Assembly (NCBI RefSeq): GCF_002865645.1
Contig: NW_020194544.1
Span: 1-64,000, forward strand
DNA from: Hyaloscypha bicolor E
Lineage: Eukaryota; Ascomycota; Leotiomycetes; Helotiales; Hyaloscyphaceae
Reading direction: 5' to 3'
Length of the DNA stretch: 64,000 bases
Position 1 is the first letter of the stretch. Each line of letters starts with the position of its first letter. Below are positions 44,780 to 57,445 of this stretch, one piece after another. The position numbers were made by a program, and so were the translations under genes. The notes below the pieces were generated by a model that saw only the letters and a program-made list of their open reading frames with translations, had not been told where the DNA came from and did not search any database.

Positions 44780-45665
44780 GGAGATCGCCAACAACTGCCC
44801 GAATAACAAGCTAATGTATCGCAGCTTGAGGATGATAGTTGTTCCACCGCAAGCAATATTTGCCATCGGAGTTGAAACAAGGGGCGTCAGGAGCACCATA
44901 GCCGGACGGACTGCTAATTGTCGTGTTGAACGCCGTCTGTGTGTCGACCAAGGCGTCGTTCGCTTCGAGATTCGCTGGCTTGAAAGCAGCGATACGTGTT
45001 GGCATCTGCGAGTTTCAATTGGCGACAACAACCTTGAGAGTAGTCACGTTGAATTGAACTATCAACTGCGGTGACTTGTCTGTTACTACGCAACTATAAG
45101 CGTGCTCTTTTGGACAACAAAGTGGGTATGGGAGACTCGCGGGGGATGCTAAGAATAGCAAACTTTCGTGCTCCACTCGAGTACAAGGACAGGAGACAGG
45201 GAAGTAGTTATCCAAGTCCCTATTTATCCACGCGTCTTCTCCTGATTGCGAATACGTGTCACTTACATCGTTGACACCAAGCCAGACGGCAAAGAGAGAG
45301 CTTTCAGCGGTCCATGGCGCATATGTGGGGTGTGTCACTGTGGTTGGAGATTCTTGGTCCAAAGCTTTACGTACTCTACGAACGAGCGTATAAATCTGGA
45401 CAGTGTAATTTGCATGAGCATGGTGGTACTTACAGCCGTTGCACCAGCTGATGCCAGGTCGTATGTCAGGGTTAACGAAGTGTTTAGTTGGGTGGTGAGG
45501 ACTTCCGGCAAAGTCTTGAAGTCGAACATACTCTGGGCAGGGTTGCCTATCGGATTGGATGCCGAGGATTTCGTGCCGCTAATGCTAAAACTTGATGAGC
45601 TATACGAATCGCCGCTATCCCAACATCATATCAGCATATGCTCGACAGCCTTTAATATTAGAATA
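44780..45665 (-). pseudogene. CE16-type SGNH acetylesterase pseudogene, 5' truncated
   Basis: Blocks of a fungal CE16 carbohydrate esterase appear in order on the minus strand: DSGDSYSSSSFSISGTK (with the GDS serine), ASNPIGNPAQ, TQLNTSLTLTYDLASAGAT, APWTAESSLFAVWLGVNDVS (the GxND block), DTQTAFNTTISSPSGYGAPD and NNYHPQAAIH (catalytic His). The start and signal peptide are missing: homology ends at about 45620-45665 where the AT-rich block begins. The frame breaks between the AGAT and APWTA blocks, again within 44990-45190, and a TAG follows NNYHPQAAIH near 44811. CE16 enzymes remove acetyl groups from plant polysaccharides; this copy cannot be functional. Confidence 0.75.
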
Positions 45666-45674
45666 GACACTTAA

Positions 45675-47340
45675 AAAGAAAATATAATTATATAAAATAA
45701 AGAAAGTAAAAGCTTATATAATTAATTAAGGGAAATAATAATAATAAAGCTATTAAAATATTATAATATATATAAAGTCGCATATAATTACAAGTTATAT
45801 AATAAATACAATAGCGGAATTAATATAATAGTTAAAGGTTTAAAGTTTAAAGAATTTTATATATTAGAAAATATTAAACTATAAAATAAAATAAGGAAAA
45901 TGCCTTAATCTTTTAGTATTATTTTACCTAAATATTTCGGCTTAGCTCTATTTTATATCTATTTCTAATATTCTGTTTTTAGTAAATTATACTATTATAT
46001 TAGTTATTATAATAAACTTTAAATATTATAAATATTAATTAAAGAAATTAATAGTCTTTTAATATTATAATTATATTACTATTTATATTATAGGCTTTAG
46101 GCTTATAAATTATTAAATACATATATTATTAGGGCCTCTTATTTAAAGAAAGCTTTTCTAAACTTTATAAGAGAAATATAAATTAGTTTTATACTAAATT
46201 TAATACTATAGTTTTATAACTTACTAATTTATTTTATTATTTTATTATTTATTAATAATATTTTATAAATATATGTTTTTATATTACTTTATTTAAGTTT
46301 TATATAATAGTATTTTATATAATTCTTAAAGTAATAAGAAATTATAGTTTTTAAATTAATATCTTTTTATTAAAGAATTTGTAATATTTTTTATAATAAG
46401 CTTTTTTAATTAACTATAATAAATTTGTTGCTAAATTAGTTTTAAAATAACTAATAATTATAATTATAACTTTTAAGAAACAAAAACAAGTATAATAACA
46501 AATATATTTTCTATTTAAAGAAATTATATTTATAAATAAGAAGAAAAATAATATAATAAGTTAAAACTCGCTTTATATATTTAATTAAAAGCCTTTAATA
46601 AATTATATTATTATATAATATATCTTATTTAATTATTAAAGCAATTATATATTATTTAAAGAATTCTATTTAGTTAATTAAACTGTTAGTATTATGCTCT
46701 GCCGCTTTACTGGGAAATTTAGCGTCACGTGACCGCGATAACACATACGGCTGGGGCTAGTATTTAGAACACCAAGCTCCCGCACTTACGAGCTTCCCTC
46801 CTTAGTTTAGAATTCTCGGAATAGAGCTACTCTATCTTGCTTTCCAAGCCCAGAGACCCGGTCTCGTAATAATTAGTCTTTTTTATATAAAAGCTTAACC
46901 CGTAATAACTTCTTATATATAAGTCTTTCTTTTATATAAATATTTTTTATATTTAATACTTTTATTAAAAAAAATTCTTAAATAAATCTATTTTTAATAT
47001 TTTAAAAGCTCTAGAATTTGAATCTTATTTGCTATTATTATATCTATATTATTATTAAAAATACATAAATAATAATTTTTATTTATTTAATTTAAGCTAT
47101 TAAAAAAAATTAATAATAAAATACTTCTTTTAAATAAAATAAACTTCAAATAAAACTTGAGTTATTAGAACTTCTAAATATATATAAAAGCTTATATATT
47201 TTATTTATTTATTTATTAAGATTTAGTTAATATAAAATTATTATAATTAATTGGGAACTAGCCTCTATATTCTTTCTTTTATTACAAACTTCAAAAGTAA
47301 GTTTATTTTAAGTAAAGGAAGATATAATTTTAGATTATGC
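45675..47340. repeat. RIP-mutated AT-rich block with a GC island
   Basis: Extreme AT content and no open frames. A contrasting island of near-normal GC lies at 46683-46885. Confidence 0.8.
46683..46885. repeat. GC island in AT-rich block, possible solo LTR
   Basis: Starts TGTTAGTATTATGC and contains a promoter-like stretch; it ends near CCCGGTCTCGTAATAA. Size and TG start would fit a solo LTR or part of one. I see no second copy in the window, so the call is weak. Confidence 0.3.
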
Positions 47341-47792
47341 TTTTATATATAAATAAGCACACATGGAATTATATAAGCTCATTCGAAACCTGATTAAAAG
47401 GGCCCGAACGAGCAGGAATGTAAACCTTACGTCCTTGTTACTCTTTCCAAACACATTAGCTTACGACGGAGATAGGGGGCTGTTCCACCTCTCTTTAAGG
47501 ATTTTACCTCACCGAAGGTTCCTTCTTCATTATTGACACCTGTTCATCGATAAAAATTTGATTAAGCCGACGAAGACCTCGCATAGCCGCGAGAGACCAA
47601 ACTCTTTCCGAGACAGAACACCTTGCTCACGTTTTATCGTCTCTCCGCCCACACTGAGGGCCGCAAGATCCTACAGCCATCACAGAAAGCTCTGAGACTC
47701 AATGAACGAATGTCTACGATTTAACTACTGAAGATACATGAAATCGCCAGACCGCCTCAACCCGTCATCCCCTCCTCTACAGTTGTGCTTTC
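47341..47792. other. No gene seen
   Basis: Normal-GC flank between the AT-rich block and the 3' end of the membrane protein gene. Nothing identifiable. Confidence 0.4.
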
Positions 47793-48900
47793 TTACCCTC
47801 CAGGCCCCGCCTCCATTTCCGGGATTGTCGGGCCCATATAGCCAGGCGCATGGCTATCCCTTGGCGTGCGGCTGAAATTCGATTCGTAAGGTGAGCCCGG
47901 TGTATCGCTGACTGGAGGCGAGCCAGAGAGGACGCCTTCTTTGTTCTGGACAGAGTAACCAGCGGTTGTTCCTGAGTGCGGTTGGCTCACGTAACTTCTC
48001 CGCTCTTGCAGTGGATAGGGATTTGCTTGCTGCTGGAGTGCTTGCATCTCTTGGCGATATTTGCGTTGGTTTCTGAGCAGCAAGAAGACCAGGAAGGCGA
48101 CCAAGGCAATCACAGCGATGCTACCGATCACGATTCCGGCGGTTGGGCCGCCGCCCAATCCGCTCTTTGTGCTGCTTGAAGTAGCTGTCGATAATGTAGA
48201 GAGCGCTGCGAAGGTTGAGGAGGTAGATGTTAGTGGTGAAGAAGTTATGAGTGGGCCACCGTTACTAGTCGTTGTGCTCAGTAAAACCGATACCCTATAG
48301 CCTATTGCAATAGCGCAGCCATATCCTACTGATCCACCTTCGTAATTATACGTCGCGCAGTATGGTAATGTGGAGGAACTAAATAAGGGTAAGTCTCAGT
48401 CTCTAACACTCGATATTTCACTAACCAAACCAGGTTCCCAATATTATTTTGACAATTAGCATCGCATATCGACCCTAGGAGGTCGAAACATGTTGTGACG
48501 ATTCCGGCACAGCTAGTAGTCGCGCAGCAACCAACGTATGTACTCTCGGTTGCACAATAGAAGTTACTGCCGCAGCTCACTGCTGAAGCTATTTTCCAAC
48601 GCGAAAATTCAGCGAAAGACTCCTATACAGTCGAGTTTGAGAATATTGAGACACGGGATTTTTTATCAAACGGGTTTCCGTACCTGCATTCCCCCCAATC
48701 CAACCACAAATGGGATTCTGCTGGTTTGTGGCCCTCGCCTTTAAATCTGTATTGAAGGTCCCAGTAGTAATAGTTGGCACATTGTCCCAGCCCAGAGCTG
48801 AACTTTGTAGCGTGGCCCAAGTTGGAGTAGGGGCGAATTCCAGTGCGTTTAAAGTATCAAGAGCATATATAAGAAATATAATAGACCACGGGGAAGGCAT
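47793..48900 (-). CDS. Cys-rich single-pass cell-surface protein
   Basis: Three exons (48900-48684, 48588-48426, 48378-47793) give 321 residues. A signal peptide (MPSPWSIIFLIYALDTLNAL) leads into an outer domain: NPICGWIGGN, then a Cys-rich block with YCATESTYVGCCATTSC and SICDANCQN, then YCATYNYEGGSVGYGC. A Ser/Thr-rich stalk follows (about 190-225), then the membrane segment AGIVIGSIAVIALVAFLVFL and a basic, Tyr/Pro-containing cytoplasmic tail. This layout is that of a widespread uncharacterised fungal family with a Mid2/WSC-sensor-like plan (Cys domain, stalk, one membrane pass, short tail). A role in wall sensing is only suggested by the layout. An upstream ATG at 48927 is less likely because it would weaken the signal peptide. 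It is divergent from the fasciclin gene. Confidence 0.85.
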
Positions 48901-49163
48901 TGTGTAAAAGCATTTATAATTCTTCAAACTTCAGAAGGCATTCTGCTTAGGCGAGAGTCTCTACTGTATTGGAGAAATAGTTAGTTTTGTACTCCCAACC
49001 CAGCGTGTGGTGGTGATACAGGAGTGGCTTGGAGCATCAAGCCCTTGCGGCCAAACGCGGCCCATGAGTATCAATTTGCCGACCTCTTAAAGGTAGAGGA
49101 ATTGTCACTGGAGCTCGCTGTAAAAACTTCGCCTCTCGGTATGCAAAAGGCAATCGAATCATG

Positions 49164-49232
49164 GCAGGGTGATCGGCGGCAGCTGAGGAGCTGCAGGGTG
49201 AAAGACAGCAGCTGAGGAGCGGCAGGGTGAAG
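49164..49232. repeat. 29-base tandem repeat, about 2.4 copies
   Basis: Units share GCAGGGTGA and GCAGCTGAGGAGC. It lies in the divergent promoter region of the two surface-protein genes. Confidence 0.75.
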
Positions 49233-49453
49233 TGGTCTGACTAGTCTGACCAACCGTGATCGAACGTGGCTGATTTGCCCCACCTTTGTCGGGACTTTCC
49301 ATTTCTCGCGGCTGCAGGCTCTGAAGATGTGATTCGCAGCTTCTTTAGTCTCACCATGCGCGAGCCAGCTGCTTAACGACTAATTAAGAGCTTGTGCTTG
49401 CCTCTGACAGCTGCATTTCCAGTATCGATCACAGAGCCAGATCAGCACTCAAA

Positions 49454-50981
49454 ATGAAGCTCTCTCTAAAAGTTTGCATCCTTACCTTTGCTTCTTACTT
49501 TTTCCTTGTTGCCCAAGCAGTATCTTTTGTCCAGGCTATCTCAACCTACCCACAACTTTCCAACTTTACAAGCCTCCTTATTTCAAACCCTGGCCTCGCG
49601 GAACCCTTCTATTCAGTCTCTTACTCTGCACCGCAGACAGTCCTAGTTCCGGACAATAACGGTAAGCTTATTCCGAAACCAAATTGCTATCTTTTTGTTT
49701 GAGAGCTCAGAGCCCAGGAGTATTCTGGGAACTATCACTCCTGTTCATCTTAAGAGCTCGGCTCCTTAGCCCCTGAATCCCTTCTTACAAATCAGGAATT
49801 ATATATACTTACTCGGCAATAGCGTTTCTAAGCTTCCAGGAAGTTACTGGCCAATTATTCGCAAACCAGCCATACATTTATCTACAGAATATTATTAACT
49901 ACCAGCTACTAAATGGCAACCTTACGTTCCAAGACTTTCTTCATCCAGCAGGTCTTACCGTACCAACTGGACTTACAGGTCCAACCTATAATAATAGGAC
50001 AGCAGGAAGTGCATTAATATCCTCAAGTGCCTCAACTGGGAACTATAATGGCCAGGTAGTATTTATTGCTCCAAATACTATGTCTACTAGCTTTAGTCCC
50101 CGGAAATTGGGCTCTACCGAAGCCTATGTGCAATCGGGTCTCGGCCACCAAGTTAACCTGACTATAATTGATGGTATTTGGGACAGTGGAATATTCCAAA
50201 TTATAGATGGGTATTTGCCCCTGCTCTACTATTATTAAAGCCAAAGCTTACGGACTAATAGCTTCCTAACCCTCCCCGAGATTTGCACTCAAACAATCCG
50301 AGCATGGGGTCTCAAATCCCTTGATTTCTCCCTCAACCGTACAGGCCTTTCATCAGTACTTGACCATTTGAACAATGTCACATGTCTAGGTCCGAATGAC
50401 CAAGCATTTCTGCAAGCAGGTAGCCCAGATATCAAGGACAATATCACTGAGCTTGCTTCGGAATATTTAGCCTTACATACTATTCCTCAGCCGTTATACT
50501 CGAACTTCCTGCAAGATGGCCAGACTTTTATGAGCTTGAGTAATGATACGATCAGGGTTACGATCCAAGATGGAGCTATATATTTCAATGATGCGAAAGC
50601 GATCCAACTGAATGTTCTGTAGGTGATCTATTCAATTGAAACATCGGCAGAGTTTTATTTTCGATCAATTGACTGACTAGATCTCAGCACAAATAATGGT
50701 CTCATGCACGTGCTTGACCGGGTGAGTCATCCACTCTAATGATCTCCAACTTGTAATAAATACTGATTCAGAAACAGATAATGTCGCCCTTAGAGAGCAC
50801 AAGTGCCAGTCCATCCACAACAGAGTTATCCTCGCCTACTACAGCAGTGACAGTTACGGCAACTCCCAGCTCTACAAACAAGTCATCGAGCGCTTCTCGA
50901 GGTTTGACACTTGAGCCATTGGGCTGGAGGATGTTTGAGGTTTTGGGCTTTATCTATAGCTACATTTTCCTAATCCTCTAA
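49454..50981 (+). CDS. Fasciclin (FAS1) domain cell-surface protein
   Basis: Five exons (49454-49661, 49796-50210, 50262-50618, 50688-50721, 50778-50981) give 405 residues; all phases agree. A signal peptide (MKLSLKVCILTFASYFFLVAQA) is followed by two FAS1 repeats. The first has YPQLSNFTSLLISNPGLAE, TVLVPDN, the H-box-like GLGHQVNLTIIDG and IFQIID. The second has TGLSSVLDHL, VTCLGPNDQAFLQAG, EYLALHTIPQPLYS and, after a 34-base mini-exon, NNGLMHVLDR. The tail is Ser/Thr-rich and ends in a hydrophobic segment (FEVLGFIYSYIFLIL), like a GPI-anchor signal or membrane anchor. FAS1 proteins mediate adhesion; a wall or adhesion role is inferred. The gene is intact although it sits near a large RIP block. 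Confidence 0.88.
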
Positions 50982-51889
50982 AGCCCTCGTGGCCGAGATT
51001 AATAGGGGATGTGATTATGAAGACTGTTTAGTTAGTAATTAGCGCTAGTGAAGGAAGCTGGGGGCAGGGCTGCTTTCAGTGTGAGAAAGAAATACTCACG
51101 GTATCATGAATCAATATTCTCCTTCTGAAGTTCTATATGGGGTTAGTAAGCTTGCTGCTCTTGCTCAGGCGCTAATCAGCCTCGGCTCACCCTCGGCTCA
51201 GTCGACTCGCCTAAGTAACCAAAGCACCCTGAGTGCCCTAAGCAGCTCACCTGAGCAGGCCTGATTATTCTGAACAAGATTAACTATATTGGCACCTAAT
51301 TTGACTTCCTACGTTTTAGCGAATTATACTTAATCTATCCTCCGTTCTCTCATATCATTTTTGTCAAGTTTTAACGAATGCTTCGCTATCTAATAGTATA
51401 TTAAAAAATAATTAAGGCTAATTAATTAGAATTATAATGCACGTAAAGATCGCAGAGTAGGGAGTTGCATTGAATGGTAAAAGAGTTGATTGAACTAGCT
51501 AGAAAAGAGCTTGAGTGAAGTGTGAAGCTTCAGGAAGTGCACAGATCCTGACTAAGCAAAGCGATCGCGCTAGCCCTAATTCAGTAATTCTCACTGCGAT
51601 ATATCCCCCAGAAAGGTACGATATCGTATTCTATCTGTTCTATCTAATCAGAGAGCTTTGAAATGGCGAAAATCGTCTGATATATGGGTTTTGCAGAGCC
51701 GCATTAATATTCCGAACTAAATAGGTTTAGTATATATCGTTTTCCCAGATTACCGAATTCCAGGAGAGCCCTATATAAAGCCCCCCTTTCTACTAACTCT
51801 AGAGCCTCTAATTAAACTGCTTTTCTTTAATATCTTTCTAGAGCTCTTTTCCCAAGCTTCTAATTATTGCAAACATGGCTTATACTAGT
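50982..51889. other. Transition to AT-rich block, no gene seen
   Basis: GC content falls. A Leu/Ser-codon-like CTCAGC-rich patch at 51165-51265 is imperfectly repetitive. A possible promoter (CTATATAAAGC at about 51770) precedes a frame starting ATGGCTTATACTAG at about 51874, which is quickly full of stops; it probably belonged to a mobile element. Confidence 0.4.
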
Positions 51890-54800
51890 TCCACTTCTTT
51901 TTATACTACTATTAAGTTAATTCCGGCTTATAAATCCAAGATATTTTTAATCTAAAATAAGTTCTTGCTTTATCTTTTACTAACTTTAAATAGTATTAAA
52001 TAGCTTGCAAGTCTGCTATAGATATAGCTCTTAACTATTAATATAAAGCTTATATTTAATAGAATATTAAGGTTTAGATTTCTATTATATCTTTTAATAC
52101 TTCTAGTATTTCTTTACTAAAAGTAAAAAAGGCTATATTAAAACCTTATATTTCCTATCCTATTTATACTAGTTCTAGAGAGATCTCTTATATAAGTTAT
52201 TATAAGTTCTTTATACTATTTCAAAGCTCGTTTTAATTTAATATAGTCTTTTCTATTCTAAAGAGTAAAAGTAATAGTTATTACTATAATATTATTAGTA
52301 GAGATTCTTATTACTAGAAATATATTTCTGGTTATTTTTATACTACTATTCCGATTTCTTATATTTCTATTATATAGCTCTTTTTTACTAAACTCTCGAT
52401 TACTAAAGATATTATAAGCTTCTTTTTCTTAATTCTCTTTATAGATTCTAATTCTTTTAAAGCATTTATTTATTTTTAGGTATTCTATTTATATTATATT
52501 TGAGATTACTAAATTTAATAAAGAAAATAATAGTAAGAGCTCTTTTACTAAGGCTTAGAAGGCTATTAAGAAAAATAAGAAATAGTCTAATTAGATAAAG
52601 AGCCTTTTATATAAGCTTATTAATACTATAATAAAGCGCTTTTAAATTTTCTACTATTTAGCTTTTAAGTTCTATTATTTTAATAGATTTTATAAATAAA
52701 AGATATAAATAAAAGCTTCTTTTTATATTATTTAATTATTTTTGTTTTTATTCTAATATTCTAAAGATTTAATAAAGCTTTAAAGTTCTTGAATTTAAAT
52801 TAAAATAGATTTTTTATAAGTTTATTTCTTAGTATATTATTTATTTAAAGATATATAATTTAAAAAATATCTTTATTATACTTTTAATATAACTATATAT
52901 TCTAAATATTAATATAATAAAGCTTTATAATAATTCTTTTATTCTTTCTAATAATTAATTAAATAATTTACTTATTATTATAAAATATAGTCTATAGCTT
53001 TATAAAATCTAAATATAAATCCCTAAATAGCCTTTAAAGGGCTATAGCTTCTTTTATTATATAAGCGATTTTATATATTTCTAATTTAATTAAAGAAATA
53101 ATTATAGTATTTTATTAAATAGCTTTTTATAATATTAAACCTCTAAATAAAGAAATTATATATTTATAGCTTAATTATTATATATCTAGGTTATTTATAA
53201 ATAAAGTATTAAATATAATCTATAATTATATCTTTTTATATTTCCTATTATATTAAATTATTAAAAATCAGGTTTTAAACAGGTATTAGAAAGCCTAATT
53301 TATAGTTATAAAGTATTTTAAAATAGGGTTTATTAAGAACTAAAAAAGTACTAAAGTAATAAAAGCTATATCCGGTTTAATTATAATTATAATATAAAGT
53401 ATTATAATCTAATTTTTTTCTAATATATCTCAATTTAATATAAATAAGCTTAATTATTATATTTTTAAAGATTAATTTCAGATAATAAAATATTAAAGTA
53501 TTTCTTATTTACTATTTTAAACTTTTTAGTAATTTTCTTAATATAGATATTATATACTAGCTAGAGCTTTTTAGCTTTCTAATCTCTAATTATATAAATC
53601 CCTAGAAATTATTTTATATTTCATATATTATAAAGTTTATAAATTCTTTTAATTTAAATAATAATTAATTAAATACGTGTTTTATTATTTTTATAATAAA
53701 GTATTTAAAAGTAATTTATATAGAAAATAATAAGGATTTTATAATTTATATTTATATAAATATAGGACTTTTTATTAAGTCTAGAAAGTCTAATTTTCTT
53801 AAAAATATTTATTTAATATTTATACTATAAAATAGGAAAGTATTATAGCTTATATAAAGCTTAATTTATCTCTATTATATAGCCTGATATCTTAAAACTA
53901 TCTAATAGCTTATATATTATTATAGGCTTATTAGAATTTCTTTTTATATTAATAAATATATTTATAATATTAAATTATTTTATTTCTAAATTAAAATAAG
54001 CTATAATTATACTAGTTATTTAAAAAAAACCTTATTATAAATAGAAGTAATATCTTTTTCTAAAAATTTCTATAAATTACTAGTTTTAAATAATACTAAA
54101 TAATATATTTATTAGAATTAATTTTATATATAAATATTTATTTTAAAGAAATTAGAAATATATTTACTTTATTACTAGAAATAATTCTCTAGTAATTTTG
54201 AGCTTTAAAGTTATTAATCTCTAGTTTAGTATCTAATTTAAAATATTTTCTAACTAGATATTTCTTTAGATTATTTCATGTTTTTAGAGCTTTTTAGAGA
54301 TTATTAATATGAATTTTCCTTATTATTATATTATCTAAAGCTTTTTATTCTAAATATATTCTTAATTAAACTATTATTATAATTATAATATATATAGTCT
54401 TATAATTAAATTTCTTCTTATAATTCTTTAGCTAATTAGACTAGAAAAACTCTAAAAAAATCTCTAAATAATTAATCTAATTTCATTTACTTATTATTTA
54501 TAATAATATATTTATTATAGTAATTATATTATTATTAGCTTTACTTAAATCTCTATTTTAATTATTTCTCTTATATAAGTATATTTAGATTAGTTTATTT
54601 TTAGTTTTAATAATTAGCTTTTTTATTTATTTTCTTTTTAGCTTTACTATTTAATTTTTTATTTTAATTAAGCTATTTATTTTTCCTATAAAGAATTTTC
54701 TTAATTCTATTAAGCTTTCTATTCGTTTTATAAATAAGTTTCCTGCTTTATTTATAAAAGCTATTAGTAAATCTTATTACTAGTTCTAAGGAAATTCTTT

Positions 54801-56443
54801 TCTACTTTTATTAATTTAGTATATTTCTCTAATATTTCCGGTATATTCTATTATATTTCTTTTTATTATATTAAGTTTTCTTAAAAACTTAATACCTTTA
54901 TTTCTATTATTTATAGGCTCTAGTATATTTTCTGGTTTTAAAATACTTTATAAAGTTATAAGTTCTATTTCTAGTAAAGTTATAAAGCTTTTTATTACCG
55001 AATTATAATCTATTAATATATTTATAAGCTCTTTTAATTATTAGTTTATTTATTTATTATTTTCTAGTTCAGGCTCATTTTCTATTTATTCTAATAAGTT
55101 ATTATATTATAATTCTTTATTATTAAAGATTAATTTAGTATCTTAAATTTTATTCTTTAGAAATAGTTCTATTATATCCTTTATAATCTTTATATTATGG
55201 CCTTTAGTATATTTATAATTCTTTTTATAAAGAATATTCTTATTAAATATAATATTATATATAATAATTACTTTATTAAATACAAGAATCCAGATTTTAT
55301 AAATATTAGATATAATATATTCTTAAATACTTTTTTATTTTATTCTATTTTATAGTTCTTAATTATTAAATATATCTCAGAATTATATATATAGATCCTA
55401 TTCTAATTAGGCCTGAAATAATTAATTATTATTTATATTATAAGTTCTAAATTATATTAATAGAAATAATTATAGAATTATAAATCGAATACTTTATTTA
55501 GTATTTTCTAGTTATTTATATATAAATAGCTTTAATTATATAAGCAAATTACGGTTATAGAGCTTTTTAGCTATAGCTTTTTAAGTAAATTAATTATTAA
55601 ATATATTATAATAGCCTTATTTATAATTTCTTATTTTATTTATTTAGTATTACTATTTGGCTTATATATATATAAAAAAGAAAGCTCGATTTTAATATTT
55701 TATTTCTTTATTTAGATCTAATAAGCTAATATTTCTTGAATTAAAATAATTACTTTCTCCTAATTATATTTAATATAAGTAATTAAAAGATTATATTACT
55801 TATATATCTACTATTTAAAATCTCTAATTATATTAAATATTAGTAAATTCTTTTTATTTAATATATATCTAAATATAAAATTTATATATAATTCTTATTA
55901 ATCTATTAACTTTTATATTATATATATAATTAATAAACTTTTATAAAGTTTTATAAACTAGATATCTCGCTCTTATATATTATTTTTCTTCTAAATTACT
56001 TCTCGGCTTGAAATATTTCCTTAATTTCTTATATTAAGCTCTAATTAAATATTCGAATATTAGAAATATAAATATATTATTAGTATTAGTAAAAATTTCG
56101 AATAAAATAATAAAATAAATAAAAAGTAATATATATTTAAGGAAAACTAAATTAAACCTATATTTTAATTATATTAATACTATATTTTCTTTATAATTTT
56201 CTAGTCTAATTATAAAATTATATTTATAATACTAAGCTTTTTTTTATTAAATAAGTTTTAGAAATAATATTTATATAAAATTCTTTAATAACTATAATAT
56301 TATAAAGAATTAGATTTATAATATATAATTCTATAAGTCTATTAATTATGTTTTTAATTATACAAATATTATATTTAATAATTAGAAAACTAGTTATTTT
56401 TACTTTTATATAATTATTAATTTTCGCTTTAATAAAAATACTA

Positions 56444-56617
56444 GAATTAATTAGATTCTTATTATTAATTAGATTCTTACTATTAATTAGATTCTTATTA
56501 TTAATTAGATTCTTAGAATTAATTAGATTCTTATTATTAATTAGATTCTTATTATTAATTAGATTCTTATTATTAATTAGATTCTTATTATTAATTAGAT
56601 TCTTATTATTAATTAGA
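56444..56617. repeat. 18-base minisatellite, about 9.7 copies
   Basis: The unit is TTAGATTCTTATTATTAA. Copies are nearly identical, with single changes (TACTATTAA, TAGAATTAA). It is more uniform than the surrounding RIP sequence, which suggests recent expansion. Confidence 0.9.
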
Positions 56618-57150
56618 TATATAATACTATAATTATTTAATAAAGTATTTTATAAAAGTAAATATTTTAAAAAATCGAGTATTATATAAATTTCTTAATC
56701 TAAACTCTAAATTATAAGTATTAAATTTATTAGAATAGTATTAAAATTCCCGGAATATTAGATTCCGGATATTTTAGACTTTTTTTTTTAAAACTAGTAC
56801 TAGGTATTAGCTTTTTTATAGCTTTTTTACTAGTAATTTTTATATTATATTTCTTTTCTAATTAAGGTTTTAAATTCTTTTAATATTTAATTAAAAGCCT
56901 ATCTTGTATTTTTCTAATTTATTTTTTATTAAGGTTTTATTTAATTTAATAATTATAATTTTTATAATAATATTACTAAATAAATTTTATTAGTATTTAA
57001 AGTTCTTGGAATTCTTATAAGAATATTTATAATACTTTTATTTATTTAAATCGGGTTTATTATCCGATTTTTTACTAATTTAATTCCCGTATATAATAAA
57101 GATTATAGGAACTCTTAAGTATTTAATATTCTAATTTTCTAAAATAATTA

Positions 57151-57445
57151 TAATAGTATATAGATAGGTATTAGATATTATAGATCTAGTTTTCTATTTT
57201 AAATAAAGCTTATAATCGGAATTATATAAATTATATAAGATTATATTTCTTAGTTAAATAAAATACTTTATAAACTTAGCTAGATACTAAGAAATATATA
57301 GGAAAACGCTTCTAGCTTTAGAAAGAAGTATTAATTAGTCTTTTATTAGAATTAATTCTTGGAATTAATTATATTTATAAATATTATTCTATAGTTTATT
57401 TACTTTAATTATTTATATATTACTTTATTATTATATGTCTTATAA
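57151..57445 (+). repeat. LTR-like repeat, copy A
   Basis: Inverted relative to 58660-58985. It is heavily AT-shifted; where the copies differ, A nearly always has T for C or A for G. Shared segments include AAAGCTTATAATCGGAATTA and TCTTTTATTAGAATTAA. Confidence 0.75.
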
